Translations under genes and position numbers: made by a program | Part shown: positions 21,882 to 25,637 of the stretch, piece by piece | Layout of the letters: each line of letters begins with the position of its first letter | Numbering within the stretch: the first letter of the stretch is position 1 | The notes under the pieces: model-generated | What the model was told of the DNA's origin: nothing | Database searches by the model: none | What the model saw: the letters and a program-made list of their open reading frames with translations, nothing else | From: a virus | Direction: 5' to 3' (one strand) | Virus record (IMG/VR): IMGVR_UViG_3300034061_001957 | Coordinates: 1-25,637 of that record | DNA: 25,637 bases

Positions 21882-22256
21882 ATGAGTAGTGCATACGTAC
21901 CATACAACGGTACTGCTGGCTGGTCAGGCACAGATACTAGTAAAGAGAGAGCACTAGTAAATCTGCGCACTGGCAAGGAATATAACAACCAGCAAAAAGC
22001 GTTAGCCTATATAAAACAAGCAGGCAGTCAAGGCTTAACCTGGAAAGAGTTAAGCCAACTAACAGAGATGCATCATGGCACTGCTAGTGGCGTGCTATCG
22101 GTCTTGCATAAATCTGGTGCTATACTTAGAACAACAAGAGTACGAGACAGATGCAAGATATATATGGACATTATGTTTACTGATAAAGTTATGCATGAAC
22201 TATATATAGAAAAGAAAAAACTGTGTCCGCATTGCGGCAATGACGTCAATGCATAA
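21882..22256 (+). CDS. Winged-helix DNA-binding protein with C-terminal zinc motif
   Basis: This 124-aa protein has a winged-helix pattern at about residues 38-90: a first helix KALAYIKQAG, then GLTWKELSQLT, a recognition-type helix HHGTASGVLSVLHKSG and a wing AILRTTRVRDRCKIYM. The tail carries CPHCGNDV, half of a zinc knuckle. Similar HTH proteins are frequent in actinophage early regions and probably act as transcription regulators or replication accessory proteins. The start ATG 21882 follows AAGGACC at moderate spacing and directly abuts the previous stop. It precedes a leader region and the nuclease/helicase genes, which it may control. Confidence 0.78.
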   Translation: MSSAYVPYNGTAGWSGTDTSKERALVNLRTGKEYNNQQKALAYIKQAGSQGLTWKELSQLTEMHHGTASGVLSVLHKSGAILRTTRVRDRCKIYMDIMFTDKVMHELYIEKKKLCPHCGNDVNA

Positions 22257-22267
22257 GCCGTTCCTTA

Positions 22268-22332
22268 TGCTATGATGGGACAGTCAGATGGGCGGTAGGT
22301 TTTGGCTCTCTCCTTGTCCTACCCCCACTGAC
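22268..22332 (+). promoter_or_regulatory. Candidate extended -10 promoter and leader hairpin
   Basis: TGCTATGAT at 22268-22276 fits an extended -10 box; no convincing -35 is present. Downstream, GTCAG (22283-22287) and GGTAGG (22294-22299) pair with CCTACC (22318-22323) and CTGAC (22328-22332), making a two-part leader stem around an 18-nt loop. The ribosome site AAAGGAG of the nuclease gene lies just after it. This may start a separate replication transcript. Confidence 0.45.
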
Positions 22333-22351
22333 ATCTAATCAAAGGAGAAAC

Positions 22352-23125
22352 ATGGCAGAGTTAGAGATACCTAGAGATAGGTACGGCAGACCAATGGTCG
22401 TGCCACCTAAAGGTGGTAAGCCAGTACCATACACACGTACTACTACAGTCGCAGGTTCATTAGATGATGGCACTGCATTAGTAGCATGGAAGTTACGAAT
22501 GGCAGCAGCAGGTTTAACATTGCGACCCGACCTGTTGCTTGCTGCATCAGCACAACGTGACAACAAGTTGGAGATGGACAAGTTAGTTGAAGATGCAATG
22601 GAAGCAGCAGGTGCTACCAAGCAGGCTACAATTGGCACAGCCATACATACACTGACAGAAAAACATGATAGAGGTCAGGACTTAGGTGTCATACCAGAGG
22701 ATTATGTTGCAGACATACAAGCGTATGCTGATGCAACTAAAAACTTTGAGAATGTAAACATCGAACAGTTCTGCGTTTTGGATAAATACAAGATAGCAGG
22801 TACGCCTGACCGCATAGTTAAATACAAAGGTGAACTGTTTATCTCTGACTTAAAAACTGGTAGCATTTCTTATCCTAATAAGATAGCAATGCAGTTAGCA
22901 GTTTACGCACACGGCTTGCCGTATGACCCTGCTACGGCAACCCGTGGCAGTTGGGGTGATGTGAATCAAGATAGAGGAATCATCGTCCACCTACCAGCAG
23001 GTTCAGGTAAATGCGAATTACATTTCGTTGATATCAAAGAAGGTTGGAAGGGTATACAACTAGCGATGAAGGTTAGAGCCTTCAGAGACACTAAGAAAAA
23101 TCTAGTCACATCAATCAAGGAGTAG
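22352..23125 (+). CDS. Cas4/RecB-like PD-(D/E)XK exonuclease
   Basis: This 257-aa protein has the motifs of the Cas4/RecB nuclease superfamily: IGTAIHTLTE (H99) near residues 94-103, GTPDRIV with D153, ISDLKTG with D166-x-K168, and QLAVY (Q181, Y185). These make the metal-binding and catalytic core for trimming DNA ends. The four cysteines of the iron-sulphur Cas4 proteins are absent, so it is a cluster-free phage type. ATG 22352 has AAAGGAGAAAC. The following small gene and helicase are its usual neighbours in actinophages, which points to recombination or replication. There is no CRISPR array nearby, so an adaptation role is not indicated. Confidence 0.85.
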   Translation: MAELEIPRDRYGRPMVVPPKGGKPVPYTRTTTVAGSLDDGTALVAWKLRMAAAGLTLRPDLLLAASAQRDNKLEMDKLVEDAMEAAGATKQATIGTAIHTLTEKHDRGQDLGVIPEDYVADIQAYADATKNFENVNIEQFCVLDKYKIAGTPDRIVKYKGELFISDLKTGSISYPNKIAMQLAVYAHGLPYDPATATRGSWGDVNQDRGIIVHLPAGSGKCELHFVDIKEGWKGIQLAMKVRAFRDTKKNLVTSIKE

Positions 23126-23126
23126 T

Positions 23127-23576
23127 ATGTCATCAACAGAAGCACCTATTAGCATTACCGCTAAGACAGCAGCAGGTACATTAGTTACTCTGCGTGCAGA
23201 AACAGCAGAAGACTTGGGCAACTTAGTTGCACAAGGTATCTTTGCAATTGCAGATGCAGTTAAAGAGATTGAAACTAATGTACGTGGAGCAGGCAATGCT
23301 GCAGTACCACCATCACCAGTAGTTGGCATGATTGCTAACACACTAGGTGGCACAGTAATTAGTGAAACACCAGCACCTATGGGTAGTGGAACAGGTCAGC
23401 GTATGTGTCCTCACGGAACAATGACACGTATACACGGACTAACAGGTAAGTTTGGTCCATACAAGGGTCACTTCTGTCCAGCACAGCAAGGCGACCCAAC
23501 TAAGTGCACAACCCAGTACATTAAGCAGAATCAACCTGAGTGGAACTCATTCCAACCAGATAGTACAAAGGGATAA
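23127..23576 (+). CDS. Small protein with C-terminal zinc-like motif, nuclease neighbour
   Basis: This 149-aa protein starts at ATG 23127, behind CAAGGAGTAGT and one nucleotide after the nuclease stop. Residues 1-50 look like a small alpha/beta unit (GTLVTLRAETAEDLGNLV). A Pro/Gly-rich linker follows, then a C-terminal zinc-ribbon-like segment with C94, H96, H115, C117 and C127 (MCPHGTMTRIHG, GHFCPAQ and KC). Proteins of this design accompany Cas4-like nucleases in actinophages and may bind DNA for the nuclease, though this is inference. It ends directly before the helicase ATG. Confidence 0.75.
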   Translation: MSSTEAPISITAKTAAGTLVTLRAETAEDLGNLVAQGIFAIADAVKEIETNVRGAGNAAVPPSPVVGMIANTLGGTVISETPAPMGSGTGQRMCPHGTMTRIHGLTGKFGPYKGHFCPAQQGDPTKCTTQYIKQNQPEWNSFQPDSTKG

Positions 23577-24392
23577 ATGAAAACATTACGCCGTAGTATC
23601 GGCAAGCCAGAGGTGGGGGGAGAACCATTACCCCCACCTTTTCAGGCTTTCCAGCGAGAAGGAATCATTCTGCGTAGAGCAGAAGTAACCGTCATAGCAG
23701 GTACTCCAGGCGCAGGTAAGTCATCTATTGCATTGCATATCGCAGCAAGACTAAAACAACCAACATTATATTTCTCTGCTGATACCAATGCACATACAAT
23801 GGCAATGCGTTTGCTTGCTATGAAGGCTAAGATAACTCAGGCACATGCTGAGTATATGCTCAAGACAGACCCATACAAAGCAGAAGCACTCCTTCGGGAG
23901 TTCAGTAATCTTTACTGGTCGTTTGAGCCTAGCCCTACCCTTAAGGATTTAGATGAAGAAGTATCTGCATTTGAAACCATGTGGGGTAGAAGCCCAACTC
24001 TTATAGTTGTAGATAACCTTATGGATATTGCAATTGATGGGCATGAAGAGTTTGCTGGTATGCGTCAAGTTATGAAAGAGTTAAAGTATCTTGCACGTGA
24101 TACCAATGCAGCAGTACTAGTGTTACACCATACGCAGGAGAGTGCACCAGGTTATCCGTGTCAGCCACGCTCAGCGTTGCAAGGCAAGGTCGCACAGATT
24201 CCTGCTATGGTGTTAACTGTGGGTCAGATGATGCAGGGGCAAGATGCATACTTGTGTGTAGCCGCTGTTAAGAATCGCTATGGTAAAGCAGACCACACAG
24301 GTGCTACGTATCTTTCATTATCATTTGAGCCTGGCTCTATGTATCTTGAGGATGTAGTGCGTGACTATAGACAACCAGAAATGACAGTATGA
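23577..24392 (+). CDS. RecA/DnaB-type P-loop ATPase, probable replicative helicase
   Basis: This 271-aa protein has Walker A GTPGAGKSS at residues 42-50, Walker B LIVVDN at 142-147 (D146), an HHTQE motif at 184-188 like motif H3 of DnaB-family helicases, and KNRYG at 232-236 near a likely arginine finger. It covers essentially only the ATPase domain, without the N-terminal domain of DnaB, as in many phage helicases. The adjacent primase and resolvase genes support replication; a RadA-like recombination ATPase is the alternative. ATG 23577 follows AAAGGG and abuts the previous stop. Confidence 0.85.
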   Translation: MKTLRRSIGKPEVGGEPLPPPFQAFQREGIILRRAEVTVIAGTPGAGKSSIALHIAARLKQPTLYFSADTNAHTMAMRLLAMKAKITQAHAEYMLKTDPYKAEALLREFSNLYWSFEPSPTLKDLDEEVSAFETMWGRSPTLIVVDNLMDIAIDGHEEFAGMRQVMKELKYLARDTNAAVLVLHHTQESAPGYPCQPRSALQGKVAQIPAMVLTVGQMMQGQDAYLCVAAVKNRYGKADHTGATYLSLSFEPGSMYLEDVVRDYRQPEMTV

Positions 24393-24547
24393 TTGAAGTT
24401 AAGTTTGTATACACTGGTTACATAAACATAGCAGACACAGAAGATGACGTTATGGAAGCGGCTATCGAACATGTACGAGATGAATATAGCAGTCAAATAG
24501 CCGACTATGCAGATTTCGATATAGTAGGAGAAAAAAATAATGAGTAA
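24389..24547 (+). CDS. 52-aa acidic hypothetical protein
   Basis: ATG 24389 overlaps the helicase stop (ATGA) and the end overlaps the next gene by 8 nt. The protein begins with a strand (MIEVKFVYTGYINIA) followed by a helix (DTEDDVMEAAIEHVRDEY) and another strand (DFDIVGE), the same small alpha/beta style as other minor genes of this operon. No function is recognised. Confidence 0.65.
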   Translation: MIEVKFVYTGYINIADTEDDVMEAAIEHVRDEYSSQIADYADFDIVGEKNNE

Positions 24548-24701
24548 GACTTACTACAAACCATATACAATTGGTGAATTAGTAACTTCAATATGGGAAG
24601 AAAATGATTCTCATTTTGAAGAGATGGAAAAAGTAGGAGGAGATTGCGATTGCAGTCTTCATATTGCAGTTACTATTATTATGAAATACTGGGGAGAATA
24701 A
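24540..24701 (+). CDS. 53-aa hypothetical protein
   Basis: ATG 24540 is preceded by TAGGAGAAAAAAATA and overlaps the previous gene; the stop shares a base with the start of the resolvase gene (TAATG). The product is helical (IGELVTSIWEENDSHFEEMEK) with a CDC pair near residues 36-38 and a C-terminal helix (LHIAVTIIMKYWG). The overlapping starts and stops indicate coupled translation. The function is unknown. Confidence 0.62.
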   Translation: MSKTYYKPYTIGELVTSIWEENDSHFEEMEKVGGDCDCSLHIAVTIIMKYWGE

Positions 24702-25051
24702 TGAGTAACGCAGCCAAGGCTAAAGGTTCTGGAGCAGAGCGAGATGTGGTTGCATATCTCAAAGAGAATGGCTTTCAGTATGCCGATAGACGATTGGCTG
24801 GTGCTACGCTAGATAAAGGTGACATCTCAGGTATACCTGGAGTTACAATTGAAATCAAAAACCACGCGACAATGAAGTTGTCAGAGTGGACAGAAGAGTT
24901 GATAGTTGAGATGGCTAACGACAAAGCATGGACAGGCGTGGTGTGGCACAAGCGCAAGGGTAGGGGAAGTCCTGGCGATTGGTACTGCACCATGCCTGCT
25001 CATATATGGGTAGACTTACTAAGGAGAGCACTTGGAGAAGCCAAGCATTGA
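24701..25051 (+). CDS. Holliday junction resolvase-like PD-(D/E)XK nuclease
   Basis: This 116-aa protein starts at ATG 24701, preceded by GGGGAGA and overlapping the previous stop. The longer frame from 24644 is not supported. It has the compact Hjc-like nuclease pattern: GSGAERDVVAYLKENGF with E13, DKGDISGIPG with D41, and the catalytic EIK at 51-53 (VTIEIKNHA), then an amphipathic helix and the VVWHKRKGRG strand. Enzymes of this type cut branched DNA during phage replication and packaging. The size is close to that of archaeal-type resolvases. It lies between helicase and primase. Confidence 0.85.
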   Translation: MSNAAKAKGSGAERDVVAYLKENGFQYADRRLAGATLDKGDISGIPGVTIEIKNHATMKLSEWTEELIVEMANDKAWTGVVWHKRKGRGSPGDWYCTMPAHIWVDLLRRALGEAKH

Positions 25052-25409
25052 AGAATACCTTCATTACATAGGCGCAGCCGTGCCTTCTATGGGCAACGGC
25101 TGGCGCAAAATGAAGTGTCCGTTTCATGTAGACACACATGCAAGCGCAGCAGTTAACTTTGATAAAAATGCTTTTGTTTGCCACGGATGTGGCGTTAAGG
25201 GTGATACGTTCTCTCTAATTATGTATAAGGAAGGTGGCGATTATCGTGAGGCTGTCAAATTCGCAGCGTCAGTTCTTGCTTCAGGCAACACAGAGGTACG
25301 CAGGAACGATAGAACTAGCAACAGAGTATCTGTCAAGCCGTCATCTCTCGGTAGAAGAGGCAAGCATATTTCATCTGGGAGTGGTCGTAGACCCTCTACC
25401 AGGGCATGA
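25032..25409 (+). CDS. DNA primase, zinc-binding domain part (TTG start)
   Basis: The start is TTG 25032 with an excellent AAGGAG 6 nt before it, inside the end of the resolvase gene; no ATG in this frame fits. The first 60 residues are a CHC2-type primase zinc domain: CPFH at 29-32 and CHGC at 50-53, with ASAAVNFDKNAFV between. This domain recognises the template for primer synthesis. After about residue 95 the frame reads Arg/Ser-rich sequence to a stop at 25409, while the next primase domain is in the +1 frame. Either this is a free zinc-domain protein, or the gene is frameshifted, or ribosomes shift here. Confidence 0.8.
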   Translation: MEKPSIEEYLHYIGAAVPSMGNGWRKMKCPFHVDTHASAAVNFDKNAFVCHGCGVKGDTFSLIMYKEGGDYREAVKFAASVLASGNTEVRRNDRTSNRVSVKPSSLGRRGKHISSGSGRRPSTRA

Positions 25410-25512
25410 GCCTTACAAGGGCAGATTAGCAATTCCATACATCACACCATCAGGTGTAGTTGATATACGATTCCGTGCTATGCATAACGAAGACCCTAAG
25501 TATATGGGATAA
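25234..25512 (+). pseudogene. Primase middle region in shifted frame, ending in TAA
   Basis: From about 25310 this frame encodes primase-like sequence: ELATEYLSSRHLSVEEASIFHLGVVVDPLPGH, then YKGRLAIPYITPSGVVDIRFRAMHNEDPKYMG, matching the linker-to-polymerase region of phage primases. It is +1 relative to the zinc-domain frame and ends at TAA 25510-25512. The nominal GTG start at 25234 has no real ribosome spacing, so independent translation is doubtful. A frame change between about 25290 and 25330 would join it to the zinc domain. Confidence 0.6.
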
Positions 25513-25637
25513 GTTGGTGCTAAGACTACAATGTTTAATACCAAGGCTTGCTTTGTAGCAGACAAATACATTTGCGTAACCGAAGGCGAGTTTGATTGTA
25601 TTATGATGGGTGTCAAGACTCAACATCCAACCATTGG
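25513..25637 (+). pseudogene. Primase TOPRIM-region fragment, cut by window end
   Basis: Straight after TAA 25510-25512 the same frame continues with primase sequence: GAKTTMFNTKACFV, then YICVTEGEFDCIMMG, the glutamate motif of the TOPRIM catalytic domain. It is open to the end of the window. An ATG at 25531 has no ribosome site. So the TAA appears to interrupt a once continuous gene, or to be an assembly or sequencing error. Confidence 0.6.

Noticed and set aside
22352-23125. CRISPR adaptation system based on the Cas4-like gene
   Set aside because: No repeat array, cas1 or cas2 is present, and the protein lacks the iron-sulphur cysteines; its neighbours indicate phage DNA metabolism.
25510-25512. 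Stop-codon reassignment (TAA read as sense) in the primase
   Set aside because: TAA ends many other genes in the window at sensible places, so a global recoding is not credible.

Overview
The window looks like part of a tailed double-stranded DNA phage genome, probably infecting an AT-rich, possibly freshwater, actinobacterium. The evidence is the set of HK97-type head genes (large terminase, portal, scaffold, coat) together with families common in actinophages: DUF4192-like and DUF932-like proteins, a Cas4/RecB-like nuclease followed by its usual small partner, a winged-helix/zinc-ribbon protein and an actinobacterial-type muralytic domain. Host and habitat are inferences. No integrase, transposase, tRNA or CRISPR array was seen.

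Left arm (1-15044, all on the minus strand, so transcribed right to left from about 15.1 kb): large terminase, a Lys-rich small protein, portal, two small proteins, a 1692-aa giant protein, two further probable virion proteins, the scaffold, the major coat protein and two small proteins. Genes are packed tightly, several with TAATG overlaps. The three large proteins between portal and scaffold would suit internal or ejected virion proteins of a podovirus-like particle, but no tail gene lies in the window to confirm that.

Centre (15045-15993): the only long gene-free stretch, sitting at the divergence between the two arms. Its left part is AT-rich and promoter-like. From about 15224 to 15960 it is crowded with nested inverted repeats, many with perfect stems of 6-12 bp, and carries no convincing protein gene. 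It is the best candidate in the window for an undescribed element: a phage-encoded large structured RNA of about 740 nt, possibly of the GOLLD/ROOL class.

Right arm (15994 to the end, plus strand): early or replication genes. First comes a two-repeat OB-like protein closed by a strong terminator, then an operon of zinc-ribbon proteins with a NADAR N-glycosidase (possible counter-defence or NAD metabolism) and an OB-fold protein, closed by a second strong terminator. A third long operon follows: small membrane protein, signal-anchored lysozyme-like protein, DUF4192-like and DUF932-like proteins, a winged-helix protein, Cas4-like nuclease, P-loop helicase, Holliday junction resolvase and a DNA primase. 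The primase is broken by a frame change and an in-frame stop before the window ends. Two of the operons share a 16-nt upstream element (ACCGATA..TACTAGA) that may be a phage operator or promoter. Several genes are shorter than 60 codons and easily missed; they are listed here.
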